From: Spongilla lacustris
Lineage: Eukaryota > Porifera > Demospongiae > Spongillida > Spongillidae
Length of the DNA: 64,000 nt
Direction of reading: 5' to 3'
NCBI GenBank assembly: GCA_949361645.1
Contig: OX442420.1
Location: 3,455,882 to 3,519,881 of the forward strand
The translations under genes were made by a program, and so were the position numbers. The notes beneath the pieces are model-generated. The model was not told the DNA's origin. It did no database searches and saw nothing but the letters and a program-made list of their open reading frames with translations. Positions 1-11,158 of the stretch are shown here, piece by piece. Every line of letters starts with the position of its first letter. Within the stretch, counting starts at the first letter, position 1.

Positions 1-815
1 TTGACTTTTCAATCTTGCATGTAAACAGAAAATGGTTATTTATCCAAACTTCAGCATCATGTAGTGTAATAGTACAAATTCTGTTTCACTAGCACTGCAA
101 GAAGGCATTGTCAAGCTGGCTGCAATGTTTGTATATTTTTATTTATTTATTTATTTATTATAATGCCATATATGGTGGAATGGAATTTGTTGATTTAATA
201 CCAGGTAATTCGCAATATATGATTTTGATTTATCAAAAGCAGATTCATTGGCAACTCAGTACCAGTGTGAATGTAATATAGCAGCATTCACATGAAATAA
301 TACCATCATGCATGCACTGATTTAGATTAAAATTAAAATTGAATCTCGCATGGCCAGCAATGGAATCTTGCATGGAAGGAGCAACCTTTCAGAACGAATA
401 TTAATAATTGCACAGGCCAATGTATGCAATGATAGTCTGTTTTGTTTAAAAATCAACAATGTTTGGGCTCAACCTTAAAAGTATGCTTTAAACATAGAAA
501 GATTCTTACTAATGCACTATACTTGTATAGTGTACTTGCATACATATCCAGGGCTGCAGACATTCATATAATCATGAGCAACACTGCAGAACCCTTACAA
601 GTATTACTTGAAAATTATAAACTGAGAAAATGAATGTCATACATGTATATGGAAATACAACTACAGTGGAAACGTTTTTGGTGCTCTTATTGGTAATTTC
701 AATCAATGCTAAATCACATGTTGCCAGTTCAGCAGAATGCAATTCTGGATTGTATGTTTGCAACACTAGTTAAAGGAAACATTGTACATGTTTTTATTTA
801 TTGTAACAATTCTTA
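1..815. other. Upstream flank of GAREM-like copy 1, no gene seen
   Basis: AT-rich sequence with no convincing ORF or family match on either strand. It probably holds the promoter and 5' UTR of the gene that starts at 861. A possible 3' splice signal (CTAACAG, ending near 827) lies just upstream of the start codon, so an upstream non-coding exon is possible. Confidence 0.4.
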
Positions 816-860
816 ATGACACTAACAGGAGGGAAATACTGTTCTGTAATAGATGCTAAA

Positions 861-2462
861 ATGGCAGAGGGAACTAAACCTTCTGCGCCTCCAAGAAAGA
901 AACCAGCTACAGGTCCCAAAAACACAGTCCGAAATATTATTGGAGGTTCTGCAACCAAGCCCAACCAAAGTGGTGCTCTTTCACTTACAGAATTTGTAGA
1001 GCAATTTTCTGATCGGCTGCCTCTCAGCATTCAGGTACAAACTGGATACCTTGGAGACAGTAGCCGTGTAACTCTTTCAGCATTTGATAGGCTTAATGTC
1101 CATTTTGTAAAGCACACTACAGTTGTGAATGCAAGTGTATCTTCAGTTCATTTCAGCATCCCTACTAATTCTGCTCTTGAGTTCAGCCTTTTGTACAATC
1201 CTAATAATAATGTTGATGAAGCATTGGAAGGCTTCACATTCAAAACTGTTGCTGATCTTATAAAATCAAAAAATTTACCACGATTTGTGTGTTGTACAAA
1301 AGCTTGGAAAAACGAGAAATGCACTATTAATAACAGGGAATTGCTTATCATCAGGGGAAAATGTGCTCCTCAAAGAACCACTGGTACTCAAGAAGCTATT
1401 GTTGTTCATAGTATCACATCATCCACACAGAAGATTCTTCCATTAGATTGTGAAGGTCAGTTCACAACAAAACCTAATTGCCTCCATTTATACCTTCCTG
1501 AGTACATAGCACATGTGTCAAATCTGTTTCCCTGTGAGGTTTGTATCTATACACAAAAAGCTGATATAAAGAGGCATACCCAAGCAATGCCACAGCACTT
1601 TATTGCTTCGGTGATCACACTAATGAAAACATCTACTGAAACCACTCTTCTTGCATCTCCAGTGCTTCCTGATCCTGAGTTCATTGACACAACCATGGAA
1701 ATTCCAATTGATATTCCTGAAGTAAAAATATCTGTCATTGAGTCAAAAGATATACAGCAAACACTTAACAAGAGTGCTTGTAGTGTACTACAAAGGTACA
1801 ACCCAAAACATGTGCAGTTTATGAAGGATGCAAATACTGAAGAGAATTACTCTATCCAGTCACAGTTGTATTCATGCATTCGGGAAGGGTATGAAACTGA
1901 TGGTATTCAGCCAGTTGAAGATTATGATTATATATCTCAAGGTTCATATTTACATCCTGGAATGCAAAGCTCAGTACAACGGGTCATGAAAGCATCAAAA
2001 TTAGGTAAACCACTTCCTCCAGTACCCCCTCAATCATCATTGCTGACCCCTTCATCAACATCTGGAGATGAAGAAGACATACAACATTTAGTACAACATG
2101 AAAATAAAATGATTAATGAAACTCATGTTCTTCATCCACTGTTAGCATTAAATCCACAGACACTAAATGTTGTGCCTGGCACAGCATCCTATGTTAACAT
2201 GGAGTGTAATACTTCTATGCCTAATCAAACTGTGTCAGATGTCAAAGCTTGGACTATTAGGTTTCAGGAGCTGCAAAATGTGATTGAGGCCATGCAAAAA
2301 AAAGTAGAAAGAATAGATGGCATACAACTTCAAGTTAAGAATCTGAGCCTGATGCTAAAAAAAGTACAAGTGGCAATTGGAATAAGTGATACTGAACCTG
2401 AAGATGAGAGTACTATTGCAGAAAGGAATCAGCATTATGTTTCAAAGATGTCTTCAAGTGAG
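861..2462 (+). CDS. GAREM-like CABIT adaptor, copy 1, exon 1
   Basis: This exon encodes 534 residues of a CABIT-domain signalling adaptor of the THEMIS/GAREM group; such proteins link receptor tyrosine kinases to Grb2/SHP2/MAPK. Seen: SH3 ligand PxxPxR at residues 7-12; CABIT domain at about 45-250 with the signature LPLDCEGQF (193-201) and upstream cysteines; SH3 ligand KPLPPVPP (383-390); YVNM at 444-447, which fits both YxxM (PI3K SH2) and YxN (Grb2 SH2); a coiled coil at about 461-506. An in-frame ATG lies 45 nt upstream, but 861 is chosen because both paralogues begin at the equivalent Met. The exon ends in phase 0 at GAG|GTTAGT; the open frame beyond this is intron read-through. The intron is 2463-3338. 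Signalling partners are inferred from family and motifs. Confidence 0.85.
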
Positions 2463-3338
2463 GTTAGTACTAGCTTACATGAGAAAGGCAGTATGGATGT
2501 TGAAAATTTATATGAAAAAGACTAATAGATACAATAACATATCTGCAACTGAATTGCATGTGGTTAGGGATTTGAGCACCAAAATGAAGTACATATTTAT
2601 TATTATGGTATAAAGGACCAATACTTCACAGGTATGGTACAATTAAGAAGTATATAGCCATTTCAAACTTCACCATTGGTAAGAACGTGAATAGTATAGA
2701 ATACCACGAACCCCTCCAAAATCAAATAAATCATTAAGATTATAATTACTAAAACAATATTTGTTGGCAGCCATGGTAACAAATATTTGGTCTTTTGATC
2801 GTAGTTTGGTCAAAAATGCTAGAGCATTTGTTGATAGAATGAACTCCAAGTTGAACTATTGATTAAGTATTACATTGTTTACACTCCTTACTTCAAGATT
2901 AAATTTATGAACTACATACAGTTGTACTGTTAATTTCCCTTGATTGCTACATCTTAAACAGCTAGTACGTACTGCATGTATTCATAGATTTTAGAATAGA
3001 ATTGGAAACCACGCACATGATCCATAGACCTGTGGAAAGACTCCATGTAGACATTGATATGTGTTAACTTGCTTGCTGGATAGCTCTGTGACCTCGCCCC
3101 ATAAACGTCAACTGTATTTCACAGATTTTTAATTGTTTCCAATCCTTCTACTCTATCTATGGTTAGATGTGCTGTTGCTAGATGCTTTTTCAATTATTTC
3201 CAATAATAGCAATTAAGCTATAGAAAAAGTTCTTTTTTAACTACTTAGCTGACTAACAGCATTGGAACTACTTGTTAGATGTGTGCATGTCCATCACTCT
3301 GAACATTGCTTCCAGAAACTCATACGTATTCCTTGCAG

Positions 3339-3557
3339 ATAACATACCTTCTCACAACCATGGGACTTAGTCAATATGCTGAAAGCTTCATAAAGGAAAG
3401 AATTGATGGAATGCTTTTTTTGGAGCTTGATGACAACATACTTCAAAGGGATTTGAATATTGATGTAAAGCTGCATCGAATACGACTTCTCAAAGTCATT
3501 TCAGGGAAACATTCAGCAAGGAATATTTTACATGGAGAGGATCCATACTTGCAATAA
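3339..3557 (+). CDS. GAREM-like copy 1, exon 2: SAM domain and stop
   Basis: This exon encodes the last 72 residues of copy 1. It begins right after a clean acceptor (TTCCTTGCAG) in phase 0 and opens with ITYLLTTMGL. The whole exon is a SAM domain of canonical pattern (GLSQYAESFIKERIDG, then LFLELDD and a HRIRLLKVI helix), a protein-interaction module that is C-terminal in GAREM proteins too. It is the same length (219 nt) as the equivalent exon of copy 2, and the 3' UTR after it is recognisably related to the copy 2 3' UTR, so the duplication includes non-coding DNA. Confidence 0.85.
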   Translation: MTYLLTTMGLSQYAESFIKERIDGMLFLELDDNILQRDLNIDVKLHRIRLLKVISGKHSARNILHGEDPYLQ

Positions 3558-3724
3558 AACAATGCATTTACAATACTATGCCCACATTGAACTTTAAGCA
3601 ACGGATTTGAAATCAGTGTGCACATAGCATTTTCACTGCATTATTTCATTTAATGATTTGATTCGTTTTGTAGACATCTACTGTAGTAAAGTTATGATCT
3701 AAATATTGACAAATCAAGGTCGCG

Positions 3725-4075
3725 TCCCGCTGACATATTGGTGGCTAACTGGAATAGAGGTTTGTCAGCAGCTTTCAATGTTGCGATGATGTCCTCGCTT
3801 AATCCTCCACTAATTGTTGAAGCTGGCACATCATCAGGGGTAGCAGCAAGAGTGGCAGAAGAGCACAAGCATGAAAAGAATGATGAGAAGTGTTTTTAGT
3901 TAGGATGGTCTTAGGGTGAAGAGGCAAGACAAGCTTTGTCCCAATTAGCATTGCTACTTGCTGTTTGGACCAATGGTAAATCCCAGACATTGTGAGCCTA
4001 TATGGCCGTCTCAATTTGTCTTTTGTTAGGGCCTATGCCAGGGCCATCCTTAACAGGTCCTACTGCTTGCCCACC
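3725..4075 (+). pseudogene. REL-type LINE C-terminal relic
   Basis: Translation gives a degraded C-terminal endonuclease region: SRPADILVANW followed by SAAFNV, which matches RPADVLIAGW and AAFDVTV of the intact element at 23283-27101. A little further on come a decayed LGW..GEEARQALSQLA block and the RANA-like end. The second catalytic Asp of the PD..D motif is Asn here, and several stops interrupt the frame. It is dead DNA of the same group as the 23-27 kb element. Confidence 0.6.
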
Positions 4076-4158
4076 ATAAACCTCCCAGACAATGTTTTGT
4101 AGTTATTAGTTGTGTTAGGTGTAGGTTTTATTTAGCTAGGAAGTAGTAATAAATGTAT

Positions 4159-5250
4159 TGTGCATTATTATATAGTGTTTTGCAGAGTGTACTGCAGTAG
4201 ACACTCCTGACTCTGTATGGCAGCAGGCACAACTTAGTTTACGTCAGTGTGGTCTAGGTATCTGCATCATGTCTCCTATCATTCTTCTGCTGCATACTTA
4301 GCTTCCACCTATCAAGTCAGACGTATCTTCTGAGGTTTGCAAGTACTTACATCACTCTATGTACCTTTTCAACCACCTTGTTGATCCACCTGATTCACTT
4401 AATCTTGATTCTATCGATACCAGCTATTTCACAAACACGCAGAAGTTCTTGTGAAACAAAATTGAGGATCATCAGTTTAGAAAAATATTTAGATAACTCT
4501 ACTCTGATTGACAGGGCACATTTACTATCCATCTCATCACCTTCAGTTACTCCATCCCCTAGTGTAGGCCTTCACTAAGAGCCCTCTGAATTTCAGGTAG
4601 CAATAGAATGGTGGCTCGTTATTCCAGTTGCTCAAGGCCGAAGTTGTTCCCACTGTAATGCTGCCTTGGATGCTTTTGGTCATCATGCACTGTATTGCAA
4701 GTTGGGGGGTGATGTCGTCTCACAACACAACAGGTTGAGAGACACAATGATTTTTGCCACCATACATGTCTTGCTCCACAACTAGAGATGGGTGGGTAGT
4801 CTAAGCAACGTACCTATCCAGCAGATGTACTTGCTCCAAACTTGGCCCTAGGTAAGCCAGCGGCATTTGATCTGTCTGTCTCATCAGCGCTAAACACACA
4901 AGTTTTTCAAGTAATGAGTGTGACAGCAAGTTCAGCTGCCTTGGCTGTCTAGACCCACAAACATAGACTAAATGATGAAAGGTGCAGAGAACTAGGCTGG
5001 GTTTGTATCCCTCTTGTGGTGGAGACATACGGATGATGGGGTACGGAGGCTCTTCAAGCACTTTCCAGACTTGCCACCTGTTTGTCCATGAGGTAGGGTC
5101 GTCCCAAGTCACTTGTATGTAACGAACTATACGGAAGGCTTCACTGATTTAACCTTTGTCAGAGCAAATGCTCGAGCCATCCTGACTCGCTCTCTGCAAA
5201 CAGTGCATGTTATTGTTGTAGATAGAGTGTATTATGTGTACTGTAGATGT
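4159..5250 (+). pseudogene. REL-type LINE relic, duplicate of 19431-20522
   Basis: This stretch decodes in broken frames to the C-terminal half of the REL-LINE protein. It begins with DSVWQQAQLSLRQCGLGI (compare DSAWKQAQLGLRFGGLGL in the intact copy), then a CPLC/GHH-like finger region, YPADVLAPNLALGKPAAFDLS and LGWVCIPLVVETYG. Many stops show it is inactive. The whole block recurs at 19431-20522 at a constant offset of 15272 with only scattered differences by eye, so the two are one duplicated relic and not independent insertions. Confidence 0.7.
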
Positions 5251-5625
5251 GAGATAGATAATATAGTGGATTTATGTTGATTTGTGTATCCTTGTCATGT
5301 ATTATTATTACTATTTACATGGGTACGATCTTATTATTAATGATATTTACAGATACACAGCAGTAAGATACATAAATAGTCAGGGACAAAACATCTGGAG
5401 AGGATGGCTGTGGCGTTGGCTCTAAGTTGAGGTTCAGCCTGCCATATAAGGCAGCTAGGACCTCAGCCTTAGCCCTGTTGCAAGGTGAGAGGCCAGGAGT
5501 GACAAAAACTCCATTGCTTCTGTCCCCCAAGCATGCACCATATGCCTCAACCACCATGGGGACGCAAACCCACCCTAGCCCCTTCCATTTGGCACAATTT
5601 TCTTCTTGCTTATTATTATATCAAT
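5251..5625 (-). pseudogene. REL-type LINE 3' end, antisense, joined to the preceding relic
   Basis: Read on the minus strand this gives a C-terminal tail (ATRLATGLALQ-like, then an AALYGRLNLNL block) and a 3' UTR. The same sequence occurs in sense orientation at about 20950-21290. Here it abuts the 3' end of the sense relic at 5250, making a head-to-head join of two 3' ends. It is a truncated, inactive copy. Confidence 0.55.
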
Positions 5626-5894
5626 TATGAACATGTATATGTTTTATAATTATATGACACTAATAAGTTGCTATAAATACCACGTGAGCGTATTGTACTT
5701 TTTAAATACCGCCTACTTTCCTCCGTTTTGTTCCCGTCTGGTTATATTGTAATTTAATTGTTTTACTCATGCACGTGGTGTATCTTTAAATAGTGACGTA
5801 CATGTAGACGCATGTGACGTCAGGTGCATCCTCTATACAATTTCAATCTAGTTCTAATTAAGGGGGTTGAATTTAATTAGTGACAAGATATTTT
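5626..5894. other. Intergenic, nothing recognised
   Basis: AT-rich spacer between the LINE relic and a small inverted-repeat element. No ORF or RNA gene is seen. Confidence 0.4.
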
Positions 5895-6066
5895 AAAAAA
5901 TTGGTTGATGTAGGATTTGTAGACACCAGTTGAGTGGAACAAGGAATTACGGAAACTGTACATTATAAATGTTACAGATCTGCAAATCTATCTACCTGCC
6001 TGAATTTGCTCAATGTAGGTCGTTTTACTCAACTAGTGTCTAAAAATCCTACATCAACCAATTTTT
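5895..6066. mobile_element. MITE-like element with about 40-bp inverted ends
   Basis: Arms at about 5896-5935 and 6027-6066 are near-perfect inverted copies of each other (AAAATTGGTTGATGTAGGAT at the outer end), enclosing about 90 bp of unrelated sequence. Size and lack of coding capacity fit a non-autonomous DNA transposon. No target duplication was identified, so the superfamily is unknown. Confidence 0.6.
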
Positions 6067-6789
6067 AAATGTTATAAGTAGTGCAAGCGCAACTATAGTA
6101 GCTTCGCTGCTTCAAACCTACTCAAAAAAGTTTCCTTTTCGTCAAGAGAGGAAAAGGACCCTCTGTGCTGAGAGTAGGAATCTTCTGGCGAAGAGGTCGC
6201 CATAATAAGAACATGTGATCCACAGTTATATTACTTGTAACTTCATACTGTGCAACGAAGTGCTAGTGCATGATATGGCATTCAAAACATGCGTGAAGAA
6301 CTCTTGTGCGTACGCTGTTGTTGCCAATTCAAGCCTCTATGCATAAATATGGAGCCACCATTTTGACAGCCGCACGGCCGGTTGGATCCATGCAAGCTCC
6401 TTTTATACGGTAACTGAGTACTCCTCCATTAAATAAGCAATCTCGAGATTGCGCAAATAAACCATGGATCAAGGGTTTGCGCAGGACAATCCCTAGATTG
6501 CGCAAATCCATCATCCATGGCTTCGCACGTAACATAAACATTCTTACTATTATTTACTATACTATAAAATGAATTACACATAATCCAAAGAGCTGTACAC
6601 TTCCAACTCAATCAGCTCATGGCGATAACCTTGAGGGTACAGGCAGTCATCTTCAAATCGACAATCCTGCTGCTGGTAGTGTAGTAGATAGGACTGTTCC
6701 GTTGCTCGATAAAGCACAGTCAATTAATCAAGCGAAATCTTAGATGCAGTATCCATGATCTGTTAGAGTTTCTCTGGAGCCCAATAACC
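6067..6789. other. Intergenic, short direct repeats only
   Basis: No coding sequence is recognised. Around 6440-6525 a phrase built on GATTGCGCAAAT is repeated twice in direct orientation next to CCATGG-containing sequence. It may be the left part of the hAT relic that follows. Confidence 0.3.
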
Positions 6790-7455
6790 CGCATCAGCCA
6801 ATCTTGCGGCCATTTCCCAAAAGAAAGTTTGGCAAGCAGCAACGGTCGTTTTGCTCCTCATGATATGATAAACACATTGGCTTCATTACAAAGAGAGCAC
6901 GGATAAAGCATTTTGCTACTATACTGCATGGTAGCTGAGAAAATGGATGGTAATAGAGACAATGCGTTTTCAACTGAAGGCTTTTTTAATTGGAAGAAAG
7001 GATTGTTACGTTTTGAAAGACACGAGAGCACAGCTGCTCATCGTGAAGCAGTAGAAATGCTTGTATGCTAAACAAAAGATGTTGGAGAGATGTTGAGCGA
7101 TAGTTATGTGTTAGAAAAAGCTGAAAACAGAAAAATGCTCTCATTAATTATAAGCTTTCTAGGTAGGCAAGGACTAGCATTGCGAGGACATCAAAAGAAA
7201 TCCATATCAGATCCAACTGAAGGCGGGGAATTAGACTCCAATTTGACATTGACATCTCAACAAAAGGAATACTTTTCAGAAGTGACTAAGATTCTCAAAC
7301 TTATTCTACTTATGCCTGCGACTAACGTGACTTCTGAGAGAAGTTTCAGTGCTCTAAGAAGGTTAAAAACATGGCTTCGCACTACACAGCAAAGAGTTAA
7401 CTGGTGCATGATACTACAGGATCGGAAAGATAAACTGCAATCACTGAAATAGCAG
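6790..7455 (+). pseudogene. hAT-type (ZMYM/TTF finger) transposase relic
   Basis: The left part (about 6860-7080) decodes to a decayed TTF/MYM-type zinc-finger block ending FNWKKGLLRFERHESTAAH. The open frame 7090-7452 ends in the hAT dimerisation signature LMPATNVTSERSFSALRRLK followed by an LRTT..RVNWCMILQ helix. These are the N- and C-terminal parts of hAT-like transposases; the long middle with the catalytic region is missing, so this is an internally deleted, dead copy. A 23-base C run and a terminus-like GTCTACGCCCTTG lie to the right at 7862-7900 and may be its end. Confidence 0.7.
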
Positions 7456-7861
7456 ATGAATTTATTAGAAGAAACCAAAAGCAGAATTGATATCTTAGTC
7501 AGTATACAATGGACTTAGAAGTGGAAATTTAAGCCTCTATCTTATATTTTATAGCCTGTCCTTCCTTGAAGGTGTTTCATTGAAGTCCATACTAGTATAA
7601 GTACAATCGATCGAGAATGAGATAGTCCATATTTCCTCATTTTGTTTCAGAGCAAAATAAATAAATACACCTATTGGAGAAGTTGCATTATATTTTATTT
7701 TTGATTAGTTATTCTATACGGGCTTATTACGCGATGTAATACGCTAATGACATTGTAACAACGTATCTAAACAATTACAAGTGTGTGACGCAATTGTAAT
7801 ACGCGCACTATTGAATAGCGCGCGCTTTGCAATTGATCATTAACGACTTAAAAAATCTGGG

Positions 7862-7900
7862 CCCCCCCCCCCCCCCCCCCCCCCTTGTCTACGCCCTTGA
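7862..7900. repeat. Poly-C run beside a hAT-like terminus
   Basis: Twenty-three consecutive C residues are followed by CTTGTCTACGCCCTTG. On the other strand this reads CAAGGGCGTAGACAAG then poly-G, resembling the CAGGGGCGGA-type termini seen elsewhere in this window (56.5 and 61.0-61.9 kb). The flanking 7460-8340 holds no gene that I can see. Confidence 0.4.
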
Positions 7901-8378
7901 CCAAGTTCCATAAGCATGGAGCGTTCGACCCCATTGGTGATTGGAATTCTTCTACATTTCAGATTTGTGTGTAGCAAAACATGTTTTGTGGTAGTGTATT
8001 CAATTCTTAATTCAGATACAGCCTAAAAAGTGCAATCCGATGCCCCATCGCACCTTCTAACCGTTGCGCACCGTAGGCGCCATTTTTGCAACCAAAAAAA
8101 AATAGGGTGGATAAACAAAAGATATATTACTCGCTACATGAAATTTTGTAATGAATCATTCTTTGTTTCAATTTTGGTAAGCCGCCCAATAAGGACTATT
8201 AACATTACAGGGTGCCCTACATGTACACGTATAGTGGAGCGGTATAAAGTGATCATTATCCACAGCGTATTTATCATGCTATAGGCCTACGTGTTTGGGT
8301 CTGTTATGAATTGTATTATTATATGTCTCGACTTTGGCAGGCGGTATCACTAGTATACAGGAGGGGAAGGTCCTATTG

Positions 8379-8478
8379 ATGATGGTAGTGGCCTCTGTGA
8401 TGGCGATAGTACACTTGCTATTAGTAATGTCCGGCGATGTGGAAGAGAACCCCGGACCTCTGGTTCAGCCCACCATAG
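8379..8478 (+). CDS. 2A-like signal-peptide exon of an NLR-type gene
   Basis: The exon encodes 33 codons plus one base. Tandem ATGs at 8379 and 8382 start a hydrophobic leader (HLLLVM core) that runs directly into SGDVEENPGP, an exact match to the ribosome-skipping 2A consensus D-V/I-E-x-N-P-G|P; the skip falls between codons at 8454-8456 (Gly) and 8457-8459 (Pro). N-terminal 2A sequences acting as alternative signal peptides are known from sponge, cnidarian and sea-urchin NLR-type proteins. The exon ends at ATAG|GTGAGA in phase 1 and joins the DEATH-domain exon in frame. The frame is open upstream to 8310, so an earlier exon cannot be excluded. Confidence 0.8.
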
Positions 8479-8531
8479 GTGAGATGAACATGTCACTGCT
8501 AAAGTTATGACTAATCTACTCTCTTCGTTAG

Positions 8532-8819
8532 ACCCACTGGACCTGCAATGCAGTGAGGAACACATTTATGAAATATCAACACTTAGCATAGAATGGAAGA
8601 TGTTGGGAAAACGTTTGATTGGTTTGCAGACCACCGAGGACATTGATCGTGAAGAACACAGTGAGCAGAACAAAAGAGATAAAATGTTAGAGAAGTGGTT
8701 GGAAATGAAAGGCTCTAAAGCCACATATAGAGTATTGATTGAAGCATTGCAACGCATAAAAAATGTTCAGGCTGCTGAGGCAGTGCAGAAATTGGCATCA
8801 TCACTGATGGCTATTGAAG
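8532..8819 (+). CDS. DEATH-domain exon following the 2A leader
   Basis: The exon is exactly 288 nt with phase-1 ends (acceptor CTTCGTTAG, donor GAAG|GTATGC), a module that can be added or lost without frame change. It encodes a full DEATH domain: IYEISTLSIEWKMLGKRLIG, then the KRDKMLEKWLEMKGSKATYR helices and a final LIEALQRI..AAEAVQKL helix. DEATH domains assemble apoptosis and innate-immune complexes. Its position directly after a 2A leader is the N-terminal layout of sponge NLR-like genes. The frame is intact. A standalone DEATH protein is an alternative, since no NACHT or LRR exon is seen downstream. Confidence 0.8.
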
Positions 8820-10207
8820 GTATGCATGTATAAACATATTGTTTAGTATAATGATGTGTTTTTAAATGTACATGTACTTTGATGAATAGTGAAGTAACCA
8901 TATTTAACATAGATATTTAAAATGACATATCAATTCCCAATGAATCCAACTATTAGCACACCAATGCTATCTTACTAACTAGTTATTAATTAAAACACTG
9001 CTAATATTGTGTTACATCGTACAAGGACATGTATGTGATGTATTCTAATTATGCATACGTTTAGGTATATATTAGCAGGAGTGGGGCAGATCAAGGAGAT
9101 ATTCACCAGTGGGGTCAGGGGCAGAGCTCCAGCCGATTTTGAATTTTTAATATGAAAATCCCATTCGTTTGGCTTCAATTTATTACTATACTGATGTAAC
9201 TAAGCTAATTCATAAAACCAAAGATAAAAGTCAATAACAGGCACAGAGGCAGGATTTTAGAAAGGGGATTTGATAAAGGCTTTGCTTTTTGTAGGGGTAC
9301 GAGCCCCAACTAGGTGGAAAGGGGATTAGACTCATACCCAAATCCAACTTACACAACAGCCGATGGATTATATCACCACTACCTATTTACACTTAGCTGT
9401 GATATAATCTATCCACTGCTGTATTATGTTGGGTCTGGGTATTAGTCTAAAGGGAGAGTGCTTGAAGTTCCCCCATGGGGGTATGGCAGAAGCTATGCAA
9501 CTGTAGTGTAAATGTAAACTTAATTTCAACCAGTGCATCTCTTTCAGATTGTTTTCAAAGCCATTATTAGTAGTACAAGTGATGTTGCAATGCATTTAAA
9601 ATCAAATAGTTAGTGTGGCTTTAATTGTCATACAGACTTCAATAAGACTATGTGTTTCATTGGAGCTTTAATACTACCTTTTTAACCACGTCATTGTCAA
9701 AACGACTAATAAAGTGGCTATTTGCACTAACATCACGTTCCCCAGGGGTAACGTGTATAGCATAAAATGTATGGAGCACTATCAGTTAATTACAGGCCGA
9801 TGTTGGGATCAGATAATAATGCCACATAGTCAAGGACTTGTTTGTAGTCATTATATCTAGTGAAAAAAAAAAAATCTATCCACTAATCTTTTCAGCTTTC
9901 TTAGCACTATCTACACATGATTAAAATGTGCTCTTCGACCAGGACAGTCACTTGCCACTCTTTACTTGCTATTTATAGCATATGACATTGATTAAAATGT
10001 TTTGATGCTGAAGATCAAAATACTGTTGACAAAATGGGTAGTTGCATTTTGAGCTTTGCATGTGTGACAAAGCAAAAAAAAGGTAATTGTCAGACGTCCA
10101 CCTGTTGCTTTGAGTGCTATAACCTGCTAAATAGCTCTTACACTAAGTTTACTTATGACAATAATATTATCGGAAAGCACATGCATTACGATTCTCTATT
10201 TCCACAG
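8820..10207 (+). other. Intron 2 of the 2A-DEATH gene
   Basis: AT-rich intronic sequence between the DEATH exon and the proposed third exon. It contains a palindromic element at 9327-9449 and a short GC palindrome near 9735-9756 (ACGTTCCCCAGGGGTAACGT). No other coding segment is recognised. Confidence 0.5.
9327..9449. mobile_element. Palindromic MITE-like element
   Basis: The left arm (from TAGACTCATACCCA) and right arm (ending TGGGTATTAGTCTA) are imperfect inverted copies about 50 bp long around a short loop. It is non-coding and lies inside the intron of the 2A-DEATH gene. Confidence 0.55.
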
Positions 10208-10267
10208 GTCCACCTCAATCAGTACCAATCAATCCTGTACCTGCCCCAGTTCAAAGTCAACATGAAG
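10208..10267 (+). CDS. Proposed proline-rich third exon of the 2A-DEATH gene
   Basis: A 60-nt segment lies between a good acceptor (TTTCCACAG) and donor (GAAG|GTTTGT), with phase-1 ends that continue the frame of the DEATH exon (MAIE-G-PPQSVPINPV...). The encoded 20 residues are rich in Pro, Gln and Val, as expected for a linker. Frame compatibility on both sides and divisibility by three support it, but the exon is short and no homology is available. The next exon, expected to carry NACHT or other domains, is not visible; transposon DNA starts at about 10595. Confidence 0.5.
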
Positions 10268-10594
10268 GTTTGTTATCAAGTCTTAATAGTACTGTCAGTT
10301 GAGTTAAACAGTTTTTAACCAGACCACTACCACGTCTCTGCACGATCGACTGTGTAATATGATATCGACAATCAGCACCACAGCATAAATTACACATACA
10401 TGTATGTGTAGTGAAGTAATGTTTTTACATATAATGGTTGACCTTGTAACAATCTGAGATGTGTCAGTGTCTGTGGCTCTGTCGGGACCATACCCTGATG
10501 GAGGAGCTTACAGTGATCCCCCAATGATTTTGTTTCAGTTGTGAATAGTTGTCTAAAACAGTTAGTATGGCAGCGGCAATCCTGTAGTATATGC

Positions 10595-11158
10595 GGCATA
10601 TATATAATAATTATATATATAGATATACGTGTAACTAAAACTATGCTGTATGGGAAAGTTGGTGTTATGATTTGTGTAGTGTTTATTACCTTTGGACTAT
10701 TCCATCAGCGCATGTAAAAGAGACTGGCTAAACCTGGTACCCATTGTTGTCCTATTATGCTATCAATGAATTGGCATAGTCCTAACTTACCGTCAGCTCG
10801 ATGCTGCGCAATAGGGTCTCAGGTTAGGCTACACTACATTTTGGTGACAAGGGACTTGAAACTGATGGCATGGCTCTAATGGGCTCGGTGGGGCCGTTTG
10901 ACTGCGATATGGATGACTGGAATTTATACTGGAGAGTACTGCAGCAGTTCTTTTTGGTGAACGAAATCATCAGTAAGAAAGGAAAGCAATGTGCCATTTT
11001 TCTGAGTATGTGTGGCAGTGCCACATACCAACTAATACGCAGCTTGGTTGCTCCTGGAAACCCTGCGGATAAGGAGCTAGCTGTCCTCATAAAGCTAGTA
11101 GAAGGTTATGTATCGCTGCCACTATCAAGTATTGTTCAATGTGATGACCTCAGTCAGC
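10595..11158 (+). pseudogene. Ty3/gypsy-type LTR fragment and gag start
   Basis: This is a diverged copy of 11540-12137. The left part matches the LTR (ATTACCTTTGGACTATTCCA core) and ends near the CTACACTACA/TTTTGGTGAC junction typical of an LTR/primer-binding-site boundary. The right part is an open gag start with GPFDCDMDDWNLYWRVLQQF and LIRSLVAPGNPADKEL, hallmarks of gypsy-type capsid proteins. It breaks off at 11158, where antisense LINE sequence begins. It is a fragment, inactive. Confidence 0.65.

Noticed and set aside
1547..1801. Minus-strand ORF antisense to GAREM copy 1 (also at 38275-38529 in copy 2)
   Set aside because: Its conservation between copies follows from the conserved sense protein; no independent domain or signal.
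2463..2525. Read-through of GAREM copy 1 past SSSE
   Set aside because: All three paralogues have a GT donor at this exact point and a phase-0 SAM exon downstream; the extra codons are intron.
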